From NCBI GenBank assembly GCA_016946835.1, contig JACVTC010000020.1:1390001-1422500 (forward strand): a stretch of 32,500 bases of DNA, in the 5' to 3' direction. A model generated the notes under the pieces. That model saw only the letters and a list, made by a program, of their open reading frames with translations. It made no database searches and was not told the DNA's origin. Each line of letters starts with the position of its first letter. The stretch's first letter is position 1. Positions 13,907 to 27,220 of this stretch are shown here, in pieces. The stretch is from Neocallimastix lanati (nom. inval.) (taxonomy: Eukaryota > Neocallimastigomycota > Neocallimastigomycetes > Neocallimastigales > Neocallimastigaceae). The translations under genes and the position numbers were made by a program.

Positions 13907-16574
13907 AACATAAATTATTAATTAAAAAATATATATATATATTTTAATATAATAAGAAATAAACTAAATGAAAATCAGTAATCATAAATCAATTATCTTT
14001 TTAGCATTGTTATTTAAATTAAATTAAATTAAATTAAATATATAATAATAATAATAATAATATTTATATTAACGATTTGTTTTTTAAAATTGTTACTTTA
14101 CATTCAATTTCAACTTATATTTTTTAAAAAAATTTTATTGACATATTTAAATAAATAGATACTTTTAATTTAATATTTTCTTAAAATAAAACAATATTAT
14201 TATATACATTATTTACAAAATAATTTTTTTAGACCATTATATTATTTATTATATATATGATATTATATCATTTTTTAAATCTTCATACTATAAATTTGTT
14301 AAATAAAAAAATTAAAAAAAAAAAGAATAATGATTAAATAATAAATAAAATAAAAATATTTTTGATATTTAGAATTCTATTTAGAATTTTTTTTTTTTTT
14401 ATGTATATTTTAAAAAATGAAAAAAATTTAATAATAGATAAGAAAAAAAAAATTTTTTAAATAAGTTAAATTTGAAAATTAAACATTTAATTCTGAACAA
14501 GTGTACTTTCAAACTAATATATTAATAGATAGGGGGGAAAAATAAAATTTAATTTGGATGATAAATATAATGAATGTGGAAAATTTATTATATAAAATTT
14601 TTTATTTTTTATTTTTTATAATTTAAAAAAAAATTTTTTTCTTTTTTTTAATAATAATGGAGAAATTTCTATTTCCTAATTTTTTTTATTTTTAAAAAAA
14701 AAAAAATTACTTATTTTCTTATTTGATATAAAATTTAATATAAAAAAAAAAAAAATTTTTTTAAATATATAATTTTTTTAAATATGTAATAATAATAAAT
14801 AAAAGGTTAGATTTACAATCAATTATTAGTTTACGAATAATATGAAAATTTTGTTATAATTAACAAAAGAGTTCAATAAAATAATTTAAAATTAAAAATA
14901 AAAGAATAAAATAAAAAAAATAAAAATATTAAAAATATTAAAAATATTAATTATATTTCCAAAATAAATAATGATTATTATTCAATTATAAATATAACAA
15001 AAAAAGAATTTTAACATATAGATATACTTATCAAAAGAAATAAATTTAATAAATTTTTTTTTTTAAAAAAAAAAAATTTGGTTAAAAAAATTTCCCAAAT
15101 TTTTTATTATTTTTAAAAACTATAAATTAGTAAAATTAGAAAAGTGAAGTAATTATAATTGATATTTTACTAATACTCTTATACTTTTTAAAAAAAAAAA
15201 GAAATTTTATAATTAATAATTAATTTCAATTATAATAATAACTAATAGATGTTAATTTCTTTAACAGAAATTAAAAAAGGCGATCTTTTGTAACTTTGTT
15301 AAGAAATTCAATAATTGTTATATATTTTAAAAAATTTGATAAAAATTGACTATAATTTATTTTAAATTTAATTTTTTTTTTCTTTTTCATTTATTGATTT
15401 ATTGAATTTGTAAATATATTTATGTATATGAACGTGATCTAAGGGAAAAATTTTTGTTTATTCCTTATGTTGCTAAAAAAAATTAATATATTTTTAATAC
15501 ATTATTTAATTATTAATAAAATTATAATACGTATTTAGTATAAATGATTTTTTTTTTTAAAATAAAAAAAAAAATAAAATTAAATAAAAAAAAAAAAAAA
15601 AAATTAAAGTTTGTAGTAATAAAAATTTTATAAAAAAATTTATTTTTTTTTTATTATTTTGGTTTCTTTTATGGTTTAAGTCTAATTTTTATGATTATTG
15701 TAAATGGAAAGTAAAAAGAATAAAAATTAAAAAAAAAAAAAATAAGAGTGAAAACTGAATGTAAAAAAAAAAAAAAAAAAAGAAAGGAAAAATATTATTA
15801 ATTTCATTTTTATAATAATTGGTAGAATTTTAAAATTGAATTTAAAGATTATTATTTTTTTTCTTGGGAAAAAAAAATATAATATAAAATTAAGAATATT
15901 AGTTAGAAATAAAGATAACTACAATAAAAAAAAAAAAAAAAAAAAAAGGTTTGTTAAAAAATAATAATAATAAGAAAATACATAAGTCCATTAAATAAAT
16001 AAGTAAAGCAAAACAAAATAAAATAATAAAACTTATAAAAAAAAAAAAAGAATTTTGAATCATTCATTCAATTATTATTTCTTTCAAATTTTGAAATATA
16101 AAATGACTAACGGGTATAAAAATAATAATACTAATATACGATTTCTATTTAATAATATATTATAATAATATTTTTATATTATATTACATAATTTTTATTT
16201 TTATTTAATATTAGAAATAATTATAAATTTCAATTAGGAATTATTCATTTGAAAATAAGAAAAATTTGAATATAGTTTTTTTTATATAATTTTTTTTTTT
16301 TTTTTTTTATTTTTTATTTTTTTTTTTTTTTTTTTTTTTCTAATATTATAGTATTATAATTTTAATTTTAAGTTGAAATAATAGTATTTATACTATTAAA
16401 AATAATAAAATTAATATTTATATTTTTACAAATAATAGTGCATATATTTTTTATATTAAAATTATTTACAATTATCAGATTTAATAAAAGAAAATTTTAA
16501 ACATTTTTTAACAGTATAATAATTAATAAAAAAAAATATTAACAAAATAAAATAAAATAATTTATAAATAAAAA

Positions 16575-16605
<31 letters not shown>

Positions 16606-16618
16606 TAGTAATAAAAAA
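13907..16618. other. Gene-free AT-rich spacer between RIX7 and the CABLES-like gene
   Basis: 2.7 kb of A/T-rich DNA with many A and T runs. TTAATTTCT (15252-15260) and AGAAATTAA (15266-15274) form a small perfect hairpin. An almost unbroken A tract (about 16571-16605) lies just before the next start codon. No gene, RNA or conserved element was recognised. Confidence 0.55.
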
Positions 16619-17919
16619 ATGAGTGAAGTATTCATATTTAGTAGACTTGAGAACAATGAAAAGAACCGTAAGAATGCTGCATTCAGTTTTTTAAAAAATA
16701 TAAAATTAGGAAATGAACCAGAAAACAGTGAAAGAAATGCAGTTCATTATGAAAATCCTTTAAAAAAAGAAAATTCATATAATAGTATAAAAGATAATTC
16801 AGAAGAACAAAGGAGAGATACAAAACCAAAATTTTTCTTAAATGATGATGGAAGTGACAATGAATCAAATTCTTCAAATTCCAAAGAACAGGTAAATTTT
16901 AATCAGGGTACCATTACTGAAATACCTTCTTCATATGATTTGAATAAAAATATGGAATTTAATAAAGAAAATGAATTGAAGAATAATTTCAATAATTCTT
17001 TTGCCTATAATGAAGTAAGTAACATGTCTGAAAAATCAAAAAGAAATTTGTCAATTATTATTGGTAAAACGAAAAATGGTGAAATGAATTCAAATTATAA
17101 TTTTAAAACTTTATGGTCTGCTCGTAAAAGTATAAATGATTCCCCAGTATTTGGAAGAATACATTCATTATCAGATTTAACGGAACTTTCAAAACAGGAT
17201 AAATCCAATACATTATCTGTATGTGGTAAATCAAATTCAGGAGATAATATGATTAGAACTAGACAAATGGCTTTAAACCTAACGCCTATGCCAATAGCAA
17301 GAGATAAACGTCAAAAAGCAGCAAAAAAGTTTTTATCCAATATTCAATTAGTTCCATCTCAGACCGCTAAAACCAAAATTCCTTTTATGGAAAAAGAAAT
17401 TAGAAAAACGAATTTCAATGGATATAATAGAGAAGGTATTAATATGTGAAAAGAAAAAAAAAAAAAAAAATTTTTTTTTCAATATAAAAATATATAATAA
17501 TTAATATATATATATATTTATTAATTATTATTATTTTAATATTTATAAAATACAAATATTTTATTTTTAACATTTAAATAATATATTATATAATTAATAT
17601 TAATTATTAATTTTTATAAAAAGCTTGTATAAACTCAAATTATCTTTCTATCAAGGGATCCCAATTAAAAAATTATGATAATGAAAATAAAGATGATCAT
17701 GAGAAGGAATTATTTAATACAGTATTAAACAATATTCAAGTTTACACCTCACCAAATGTAAATATATATATATATTTATATTTTTATTCGGTTTATTTAA
17801 AATATAAAAATATTTTGAAAATATATTAGTATAGTTATTTTTAATTTATTTTATTGTATTTTATTATTATTATTATTATTATTATTTTAATAATATAAAC
17901 TTATTCATAAATATATTAT

Positions 17920-17951
<32 letters not shown>

Positions 17952-18183
17952 AATATTAAAATAAAAAGGGTAATATTATTGGAACATTTTCTGTATTAAA
18001 TCCAAAAAGTTATAGAGAGAATAAAACGAGGATTATGAGTAGAAATTATAGTTTTATAAATCAAAAAAGGTAAATTTATTGTTATTCAGTAAATAGGTTT
18101 AAAAGGCTCAAACCCTAAAAAAAAAATTATTTATAAATAATATAATATTAATTTAATAATATTGTAATATATATATATATATA

Positions 18184-18220
<37 letters not shown>

Positions 18221-19072
18221 ATTATTTTTATTATCTTTAATAGAAATAGCAAAAAGGATATTTCATTTAAATTACCAAATATTCAAATTAGAAAAAAGGT
18301 AATTTATATATATATAGAAAGAAAAAAAAAAATAAAAGTTAAATAAAAATAAAACAAAAATTAAATTATATATTGTTCAAAATTAAAAATATTTTATATT
18401 TCTATAATTATATCTTAATATATATTTATATATTTATATATTATTTATATTATATAAATAATATTCTCTATTTCATTTATAATCATTATTTGTATTATTG
18501 CTGTTTTAAAGACATCAGAGTCCTATGCAAAACTATTGTTCCCTTCTCATTCACTGGAAAGAAAGCCTCCAGATAATTATCATATTACTGTATTAGATGA
18601 TCCAACTCTAATCACCGGAAAACATAAAACAATTATTGCATTACCTTATTTCATGGTAACGTTTATTTACAAACAAATTATATATATATTAATGCTTTAA
18701 ATGTTTTATTATTATTATTTTTATTATTAATATTAATATTAATATTATTATAATTAATATTGGTATCTTTTATTAACTACTTTTATCTATTTAATAATGA
18801 ATATATATATACTTTATAGAGTTCAATTATTCAATATTCAAGACCGTCCGATTTAAAGAGAGAACTAAATGAACAATTCCGTCAACTTCATCCTGATTTA
18901 GATCCTTCATTAACACTTACACAAATAAGAAAAGTTAAGAAAGATATATATTTAGCTGCACAAGAAATGGTAAAAATATAATAAAAATAAGATAATATAT
19001 ATATATATATTAGGTTTATCATTATATATTTCAAAATTAATAATTAACAGGATTAATAGAATTTATTTAATA

Positions 19073-19130
<58 letters not shown>

Positions 19131-20043
19131 ATGTATATTTATTATTGTTTAATAGAATTTAGAATTATCTAGCGTTGCTAAAGCTTATGTTTATTTTGAA
19201 AGATTAATTTTAAAGGTAAAAATAAAATTAATATCATTATTAAACATGTTTAATTATCTATAATAAAAGCTAAATTAAATTAAAATTATATTAATTATAT
19301 ATCTATATACTTAAAAATATATATACTTTATTTTTTTTTTTTTTTTTTTTTTAATATTGCATTATTAACAGAACGAAGTAAATAAATATAATAGAAAACT
19401 AATAGGAGGTAATAAATTATTTTATTATTAATCATATTTTATACATTTTTTTTAAAAAAAATGATATTGATATTATTGTAAAACCTTTAAAAATAAAAAA
19501 TATAAATTAACATTTAAAAAAAAAAATATTTTTTTGATACATTTATTTATTTATTTATATTTATTTATTTATTTTTCATTATATTATAACTAGCAACATG
19601 TTTATTTTTAGCTACCAAAGTTAACGATCCAAAGGAAGTTTCTTATGCTAATTTATTAAGAGTAATTATCTTTTTATTTTATTTATTTAAAAAAAAAAAA
19701 AAAAAAATTGTTTTAAAAATAAAATTTAATGAAAATACAATATATATATATATATATCAATAGTAAATAAATATAAAAACAATTAATTATTTATTTATAT
19801 TTTTATTAATGATATATCTATATATATACTCCTCAACTTCTAAAGATATTAAATAAAATTATGGGTGTTTCACCTAAAGAGATTAGAGAAAATGAATTTA
19901 ATGTATTTGTTGCATTAGAGTTTGTACTCTATGTACCGTTATGGGATATTAGACCTCATTTTGAACGATTGGTCACTTCGTCAGAATTTCCAAAAGTAGA
20001 TATGAGCGAATATATTGGTGATAAAATGTTTTATTATAATTAA
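16619..20043 (+). CDS. CABLES: CABLES-type (CDK5 and ABL1 enzyme substrate) cyclin-box protein, 10 exons
   Basis: Exons: 16619-17435, 17624-17757, 17969-18069, 18244-18298, 18512-18655, 18820-18969, 19156-19215, 19372-19408, 19594-19661, 19846-20043. All phases join, giving 587 residues; human CABLES1 is about 630. The N-terminal part is Asn/Ser/Lys-rich and likely disordered, but carries the CABLES motif AAFSFLKNIKL (20-30) and a second copy AAKKFLSNIQL (234-244). Residues 396-417 hold the conserved linker VLDDPTLITGKHK...LPYFM. Residues 418-587 are the degenerate cyclin box: SRPSDLKRELNEQF, LTLTQIRKVKK, AYVYFERLILK, NRKLIGATCLFLATKV and NVFVALEFVLYVP. Animal CABLES proteins link CDKs to kinases such as Abl and Wee1; a CDK partner here is inferred. 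The 19594 acceptor was preferred over a later AG because it restores ATCLFLATKV. Confidence 0.87.
18183..18220. repeat. (TTA)n microsatellite in a CABLES intron
   Basis: About 12 units of TTA inside the intron 18070-18243. Confidence 0.85.
19075..19125. repeat. (TTA)n microsatellite in a CABLES intron
   Basis: About 16 units of TTA inside the intron 18970-19155. Confidence 0.85.
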
Positions 20044-20280
20044 AGAACAAGGAAAACAAAATAATAAAATAATAAAATAATAATAATATATATATATATA
20101 TAAAGCAAACTATATATATATATATTTTTTTTATCTAAAAATCTTTTTATTATAAGCTCTAAATTTTTATTTTTCTTTCAACCCTCATTTATCATTTAAT
20201 TATATATATATATAATTTACTAATATACCTTAATATATAATCCAAATTACATAAAAAAAAAAACCAATCTATATAGAATG

Positions 20281-20334
<54 letters not shown>

Positions 20335-20369
20335 AAACAGTCAAAACTAACAAATAAGCAAGTAAATAC

Positions 20370-20372
<3 letters not shown>

Positions 20373-20429
<57 letters not shown>
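20373..20429. repeat. Poly-A run, 57 bases
   Basis: The longest homopolymer in the window, located 330 bases after the CABLES stop and between two trinucleotide arrays. Confidence 0.85.
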
Positions 20430-20431
<2 letters not shown>

Positions 20432-20462
20432 AATAATACCCAAGATATCTTTTTTCTATTAA

Positions 20463-20540
<78 letters not shown>
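20463..20540. repeat. (AAT)26 array
   Basis: An uninterrupted trinucleotide array of 78 bases, non-coding, between convergent gene ends. Confidence 0.9.
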
Positions 20541-20544
<4 letters not shown>

Positions 20545-20999
20545 TAAAGATAAAAATAAAAATAAAAATAAAAATAAAAATAAAGTAAAAAATAAAATAA
20601 AAATAAAAAAATAATAAAAATTCTACTTATATTGTTATGGCATATCTTTAAAATAAAAATATAAAAAATATTAAATATATTAAAATAAACAAATTATATA
20701 TATTTATATTTTTTTTTATTTTATTAATTTTATTTAAAAAAATAAATATTTCTTTTTTTTTTTTAAGAATATAATTATGATTTTATATAAATAAAATAAT
20801 TTTCTTTACAATTTATAAAAAAAATAAAATTATTTTTTTTATATATGAAAAGAAAAAGATATAGTATTTATTGTTATATTTTTTGTATTCCTTTAGAGTA
20901 CTACATTTTAATTTTAAAACAAAATATTCGTAATATTTTTTTAATTGGAAAATTTGAAATTTATGCTTTATGAAATTTTGAAATTTAATCTATTAATAT

Positions 21000-21982
21000 T
21001 TAATGTTCTTCGCACCAAGCATTTTCCTTCTTAATTTGTTCTTCTTCTTCAGGAGTAAAATCATTTTGAATGTTGAATAATTTGCGAAGTTCTTCGACCT
21101 TCTTACCCTTAATCATATTAGCAACAGTTTTACAACCTTTGTAGATACCATTTCATTTTTTTTGTTTTATTTTTTAACAAATTTTTTATTTTTTTTAAAA
21201 AAAAGTATTTATTTAATTACAATTTAAGTTTTATTTGATATTGTAAGCATAGGATATTTCAATTGATATATAATTAAGAATTTAATTAATGGGTTAATAT
21301 GTTTGAAATGAGGAAAGTTTATGTTGTATTGAATATACAGATATATATAAGCAAATTTTTTAATATTATATTTTTAATAAATTATAAATAAAGTATCGAA
21401 AAATAATATTTATAATTTAAAAAAATTTATATATAAAAGAATTATAATAATTATTAAAATTATTAGTATAGAAATATTTTAAAAAAAATTTTTTTATTTA
21501 TAATATTTATATATAAATCTCAATATATTATAATTCAATATAATGTAATAATACCAATAATAACTATTAAAATATATATAATAATTTATAGCTTTATTTA
21601 TTTATTTTTATAAACTAACCTAAATCTAATAAATCCTTGATATCTAAGTAATTAGCAGCAAGGATAAGTTCATATAAAGAACCTTGATCAATGTTCATAA
21701 ATTCTTTGTCCCATTCATCAGTAATTTCAGAAGTTCTTGGTCCTTCAACTGGTGGTTTAACTGGATCATCCTTGTGATGAGTAGCATATTCGATAACCTT
21801 GACTAAAATTGGACCAGAAACATTTGGTAATGGAATTGGGTTTTCTTCAGAATCAAGGACATCTTTTTTTTTTTTTTCATATATATGTATGTTATCAAAA
21901 ATTAAAAATATTTATTTATAATATATATAAACATAAATATTTCATAAAAAATATATATATTATTATTATTACTAATATAATA

Positions 21983-22013
<31 letters not shown>

Positions 22014-22240
22014 TATTAATAAAAAATATAGAAATTTCCTAATTTTAAATAATAAGGTTTATAAGTACTTCTAATTTATTTTTGATAAAATAATAATATT
22101 AATATTTTAACAATTATTCTTTGATTTAAAATCTTTATATATAATTCAAAAATATACTTTCATATTTTGAAAATATTAAATAAATAATTTATTAAGATTT
22201 ATTTATATTATTTATTTATATTTGTACGATTTATATTTCA

Positions 22241-22271
<31 letters not shown>

Positions 22272-22594
22272 TTAAATTTGAAAATAATAAAGATTATTTT
22301 GTTTATATTTTTTTATAAACAATTATTCCATTTAAAATTTTAAATTGTCATCTATTTTTTTTTTTTTAAAAAAAAAAAAAAAAACTTCAAAGCCAAAATA
22401 ATGGATTATTAATTTATCATCATTTTTTCTATTGTTTTATTGCATATACTATTCAAAATTTCTTTTCATTTTTACTAGTTCTAAATTTAATTTAATAATA
22501 TACCTTCAATCATGTTCTTTAATAAAACAGATTGGTAAGCAACTTCCTTGGAAATAGTAAATTCTTGACCGTCAGAACTAGTTAATTTAACCAT
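21000..22594 (-). CDS. SKP1: SKP1, SCF ubiquitin-ligase adaptor, 3 exons
   Basis: Adaptor that joins cullin 1 to F-box proteins in SCF ubiquitin ligases; also found in kinetochore and endosomal complexes in fungi. Exons on the minus strand: 22594-22504, 21862-21620, 21136-21000. Phases join (G|AT and G|GT), giving 156 residues, close to the usual 158-165. It starts [19 protein letters not shown], continues [19 protein letters not shown] (BTB/POZ-like fold), has [20 protein letters not shown] and [11 protein letters not shown], and ends [19 protein letters not shown] before AWCEEH. The C-terminal helices with WCEE contact F-box proteins. The acidic loop after the first strand block is short. 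Introns of 641 and 483 bp are T/A-run rich. Confidence 0.96.
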
Positions 22595-23549
22595 CTTTAT
22601 TATATTTTATGTTTTATATATTTTAATTTCTTTATAAATAATATTTTTTCTAAAAATAAAAGAAAAGAAAAAATAAAATAAAAAACTGTAAAAAATATAT
22701 TATTCATAGTATATTATATATATTATATTAATATTATTTTAATATTATAATTCTATTAATTAATAAATTATTAATTTATCAATTATTAATTTTTTTTTTA
22801 TTTTTATTTTTGTTTATATTTAGTCACCAATTTATCAATTTATTTAGTTATTTATCTACTTATTTCTCTATTATTTATTTAAATAAGTATTTATTTATCT
22901 ATTTGTTTATCAATATATATAAAAAAGGAAATTTTAATAAATTAATAATAATCACATGATATACATATTTTTTAATAATTTTTTATAAATAAAAATTTAT
23001 GATTAGTAATAGTATTGTAAAAATTTAGTAAAAAAAAATAATATGAAAATGATTTTAAATTATAAAAAAAAATATATATATATATTAAAATATTATAAAA
23101 CTTTTCAATAAACTATAAATAATTATAAATTTTGATAATAAAATTGATTAATTTATTATTTATAATGAATAAATAAATAAATAAATAAAAAAAAAAGGAA
23201 AAAATTCTCGATCAATATATTTAAATAATTGATATAAAGGATGTGCATTAATTAATACTTATATTGCATAAAATAAATCAATATAAAATTATGTAATTAC
23301 TATAGTTTTTATATTAAAAACTATATATTACATTATTTTTTAATATATATTATAACTAAGAATTAACAAAAAAAAAAAAAAAAAAAAAAAAAAAAAGCAA
23401 CATTTTTTAATTAATTTAAAAAAATTACTTTAAAAGGAAATAAAATTAAAAAAATGAGTTTCTGTTAAAATAGAAAAAAAAGATTTACATGTAAAAGTTT
23501 TAATTTTAAAAGGTGAATTAAATTATAAAAATCTTTTCAATATTTAAAA

Positions 23550-23582
<33 letters not shown>

Positions 23583-24018
23583 CAAAAAAAAAAAAAAAAA
23601 GAATTAATAATAGGAACATGTTAATTTTTATGATATTAATAATTAATATATATATTTATATTATTACATAATTATTTCTAAGCTAATTTTAATATTTAAA
23701 CTTTTCATTTTATATAAATATTTTAAAATTTTAATCGTATATTAAAAATAATTATAGTTGTTTTTTTTTTCTGTTTTCTTGTCATATATATATATATATT
23801 TAATGTACTATATATTTCATATGAACAAATATATATATTGTTTAAATTTATATTACAATAAAATAATAGTAAAACAATTAATCTTCAAAAATTTAAACAC
23901 ATATTAAAAGTATAAATTTAAAATAAATACCTTTTTTTTATATTATTTTTATACTTTTTTATTTTTCTTTATTAAATTTATTGAATATTTTATTTATTTA
24001 TTTATTTAAATGTATTTC

Positions 24019-24061
<43 letters not shown>

Positions 24062-24066
24062 TTAAA
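22595..24066. other. AT-rich spacer between SKP1 and the ankyrin gene
   Basis: Contains A runs (about 23369-23396), a T31 run followed by A17 (23552-23600) and a (TTA)n array ending at the ankyrin stop codon. The SKP1 promoter must lie at its left end and the ankyrin 3' end at its right, but no motif separates from the background. Confidence 0.5.
24020..24061. repeat. (TTA)n array just past the ankyrin stop codon
   Basis: About 14 units ending 5 bases from the stop codon at 24067-24069 of the minus-strand ankyrin gene, so it lies at the very start of its 3' untranslated region. Confidence 0.85.
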
Positions 24067-25389
24067 TTAATTTTCTTTACTATTTTGTTTGTTATAAGAT
24101 TTTATATTTAATATAACATTACTAAAAAATTGATGGATTTTATCATTTTTTGAATATGAACTAGAAGATTGAAATCTTTTCTTAATTTCTTCAAAGTCCA
24201 TTTCATTATTCATATTGTACTCATCTTCACTTTTACCACGAAGGGAATTATGTTCTTCATTTAAATAGACTATTATTTTTGAAAATTTGCTATTTTTATA
24301 TAAATTATTTATGGAAAAATTATTACTTTGCTCATCACTCGCATCTCTGTATTCATCAATAATAGAACTGAAGCTATATCTTTTTTCATCAAAATCATTC
24401 CATTCATTAGAGAGTGAATCGATATCAATGTAGCATTTAATAATATCACGAGAATGAGTATGAATAGAGATATCATTGGTTCTTTTATGTCTGGAGTCAT
24501 CAAAATTGATAACTTTTAAGGATTTAAGAGATTTTTTTGAATTTAATTTCTTATTAAATATATTGAAACTATTATCATAATTTGAAGTATTTTTCTTACT
24601 TTTAAGGTTAAACTTTTTATGATTGGACATAATATAATTTTTTTCGTGATTTTTAATTTGAATAGTATTATTTTGATTATAATCATTAATATTCTTTATT
24701 TTTTCTTTTTCGGATGATAATGTAGTTTTTAAAGTAGAAGTAATTGTAGTGGAGTTAATCTTATTATAATTATTTAAGTCATTAACTTTATTATTAGTTA
24801 AAAGAGATTCTTTTCTTTTATTTATAATAGTATGATGTAATAAATAATAAGTAATATCATCATAATGCTTATCGGATGCAAGCTTAAAAGCAGTAACATT
24901 ATTTTTATTAATAATAGAAGAATTAGCACCATGATTAATTAAATATTGAACAATATCAAGACGCTTGGAAGATATAGCATAAAATAAAGCTGTGGAACCT
25001 TCATGATCTTTTTGATCAATGAAAGCTCCTTTAAATAGTAAATAACCAACAGTAGAGATATGACCATAAAGAGAAGCATACATTAAAGCAGTTAAACCAG
25101 AATTATTAATTTCATTTATGTTAGCACCATTATTAATTAAGTATTGGACAATAGAATAGTAACCCTTTTGAGAAGCATACATTAAAGGAGTGGAACCAGT
25201 TTTGTCTTTTTGATTTAAGTCAACTTTTAAATCAACAAGACATTTAATAGTATCTAAATGATTATATTGAGAAGCGAAAATTAACATGTTTAAATATTTT
25301 TTTTGATTTTCATTTTTACGATGGTTAATAGAAGAAGATAAAGAAGAAGAAGTATCAAAAGTATTATTAGTTTGAATAAGAGTATTCAT
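24067..25389 (-). CDS. Ankyrin-repeat protein with a low-complexity tail
   Basis: Single-exon, 440 residues. After a Ser/Thr/Asn-rich leader of about 30 residues there are five ankyrin repeats at about 31-62, 63-95, 96-128, 129-161 and 162-188. The middle three carry the consensus: GSTPLMYASQKGYYSIVQYLINNGAN, GLTALMYASLYGHISTVGYLL and GSTALFYAISSKRLDIVQYLINHGAN are each one repeat. The first and last are capping-type and weaker. From 190 to 440 the protein is Asn/Lys/Ser-rich with no domain I know. Ankyrin repeats bind other proteins; the partner cannot be told. No transmembrane segment or catalytic motif is seen, and no sign of truncation. Such genes form large families in protists and early-diverging fungi. 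Confidence 0.9.
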   Translation of the reverse strand: MNTLIQTNNTFDTSSSLSSSINHRKNENQKKYLNMLIFASQYNHLDTIKCLVDLKVDLNQKDKTGSTPLMYASQKGYYSIVQYLINNGANINEINNSGLTALMYASLYGHISTVGYLLFKGAFIDQKDHEGSTALFYAISSKRLDIVQYLINHGANSSIINKNNVTAFKLASDKHYDDITYYLLHHTIINKRKESLLTNNKVNDLNNYNKINSTTITSTLKTTLSSEKEKIKNINDYNQNNTIQIKNHEKNYIMSNHKKFNLKSKKNTSNYDNSFNIFNKKLNSKKSLKSLKVINFDDSRHKRTNDISIHTHSRDIIKCYIDIDSLSNEWNDFDEKRYSFSSIIDEYRDASDEQSNNFSINNLYKNSKFSKIIVYLNEEHNSLRGKSEDEYNMNNEMDFEEIKKRFQSSSSYSKNDKIHQFFSNVILNIKSYNKQNSKEN

Positions 25390-26437
25390 TTTGAATATAT
25401 ATATATTATAAGTATTTTATTAATTTTGTAGTAAGAATGAACAATAGTTATTAATTTATAAATTATTATTTAATTTAATGATTAATCTATACTAAATATA
25501 TTTATTAAAATATTTATCTATTGAAATAATTATGATAAACTGAATATGAATTGAAAAATAAAATTTTTTGAAGCCTATTTTGATGTTTTTTATATAAATT
25601 CTTTTTTTAATAAAAAAAAAAAAAAACTTATAATATGTTTTATACATTTTAAAATAAATTAAATAATTTTATAATAATAAAAATGAAGTATCAATGAACT
25701 AAATTTCATTATTATTTATTACTTTTTAAATAAAATGAAATAGTATTTTTAATAGGCTAATTTATCGCATAAAAGTCAATATTATTTTTCATTGTATATA
25801 TATATATAAAATCTAAATTTTTAATTTTTATATATTAATCTTTGTGATACTTTAAAATAAAATAAAATATTTCCCATTATTAGTCATTATATAAAATATT
25901 TTTATAATCAATAATACTGATAGTAATAAATATAATAAAAAATAAAAAATATAATAATTTAATATTATGAAAAATATTTATTAAGAATAATATAAAGAGA
26001 AAAACTTTATTATATTGATTATCATATATATAATCTTATTTAATAGTAAAATACTTTTTATATTTATATGTATATTTTAAATTAGTATTGGATAAAAATA
26101 TAAAAAAAAAAATCTTTTTTTTTTTTTCTTTGTATTTAAAATTTAAATATTAAAAAAAAAATTTCAAAATAAAATTCAAAGATTTAATAATAAATATTTA
26201 AAGATTTAATAATAAAATATAATATATTTTCATTATATTTACCTTATATTAAACATATATTAAAATATAAATGATATATATAATACCATATATTAATATA
26301 TATATTTAATATATATTTAATATAATATAAATTATAATATATAAAATAATAAAAATAAATATGAAATTAAAGAAATAATTATTATAATAAAGTATTAAGT
26401 CTAAATCACATCGATTTTGTTTATAAAAATATAATGT

Positions 26438-26641
26438 TAATAAATAATCTATTATATTTTTTATTTTTCATTAATAAATAATCTATTATATTTTTTATTT
26501 TTCATTAATAAATAATCTATTATATTTTTTATTTTTCATTAATAAATAATCTATTATATTTTTTATTTTTCATTAATAAATAATCTATTATATTTTTTAT
26601 TTTTCATTAATAAATAATCTATTATATTTTTTATTTTTCAT
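26438..26641. repeat. Six perfect copies of a 34-bp tandem repeat
   Basis: Copies start at 26438, 26472, 26506, 26540, 26574 and 26608, and are identical as read. The unit begins TAATAAATAATCTATTATAT and ends TTTTTCAT. There are no spacers, so it is a minisatellite. The identity of copies indicates recent expansion or homogenisation. Confidence 0.93.
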
Positions 26642-26780
26642 TAAAAATTAATTATTTTTTTTTTTTTTTTTTTTTTTTATTTTTTTTTTTATTTTTTTAA
26701 ATATTGTTTTAATTATTTTATATATAATGAACAGAAAAAGATAATTATAATATTTCGCTAATATATTTCCTTTTAATTAT

Positions 26781-26911
26781 TTTTGGCTTGTTCTATATAA
26801 ACTATAAATTTTTATAATATTATAAAATAAAAATTATTGATAATCTTTTATTTATTTATTTTTTTTTTTGGCTTGTTCTATATAAACTATTAAATTTATA
26901 ATATTATAAAA
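26781..26911. repeat. Direct duplication of about 45 bp
   Basis: TTTGGCTTGTTCTATATAAA and the following AT-rich bases (ending TTATAATATTATAAAA) occur at about 26781-26827 and again at about 26866-26911, with a small internal change. The offset is roughly 86 bp. Confidence 0.8.
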
Positions 26912-27217
26912 TTATTTAATTATTAATTAATAAATTAAAGAAAGAAAAGTATATATATATTTTTAATTTTAATTTATTCATTTATATATAGGTACATATA
27001 TATATTTTCTTAATCCTTAATTTTTTATATAAATATTATATACATAAAAAAATGTTTTGGGATTATTAATAGATATTAACCACCACTTTAATATTTAAAT
27101 ATCATTATATATTACCATTTATACATAATAATAATATATAATATCAATTTATTATTATTACCACCATTATTTTTATTTTTATTTTTTTTTTTAAAAAAAA
27201 ATAAAATATTTAAATTC

Positions 27218-27220
<3 letters not shown>

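Larger units (their letters stand above)
20044..20999. other. Simple-sequence junction between convergent CABLES and SKP1 genes
   Basis: The two genes point towards each other. The space between their stop codons holds (ATT)n at 20281-20333, 57 consecutive A at 20373-20429, (AAT)26 at 20463-20540 and AAAAT repeats to about 20585. These probably cover both 3' ends. No gene was seen. Confidence 0.7.

Noticed and set aside
16462-16656. Minus-strand Phe-rich open frame
   Set aside because: It reads through a poly-A tract upstream of the CABLES-like start, and has no recognisable content.
18373-18576. Small separate gene within the CABLES region
   Set aside because: Its right half overlaps exon 5 of the CABLES-like gene in another frame and its left half is intron.
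26438-26641. CRISPR-like array
   Set aside because: The units are adjacent with no spacers, and the host is eukaryotic.
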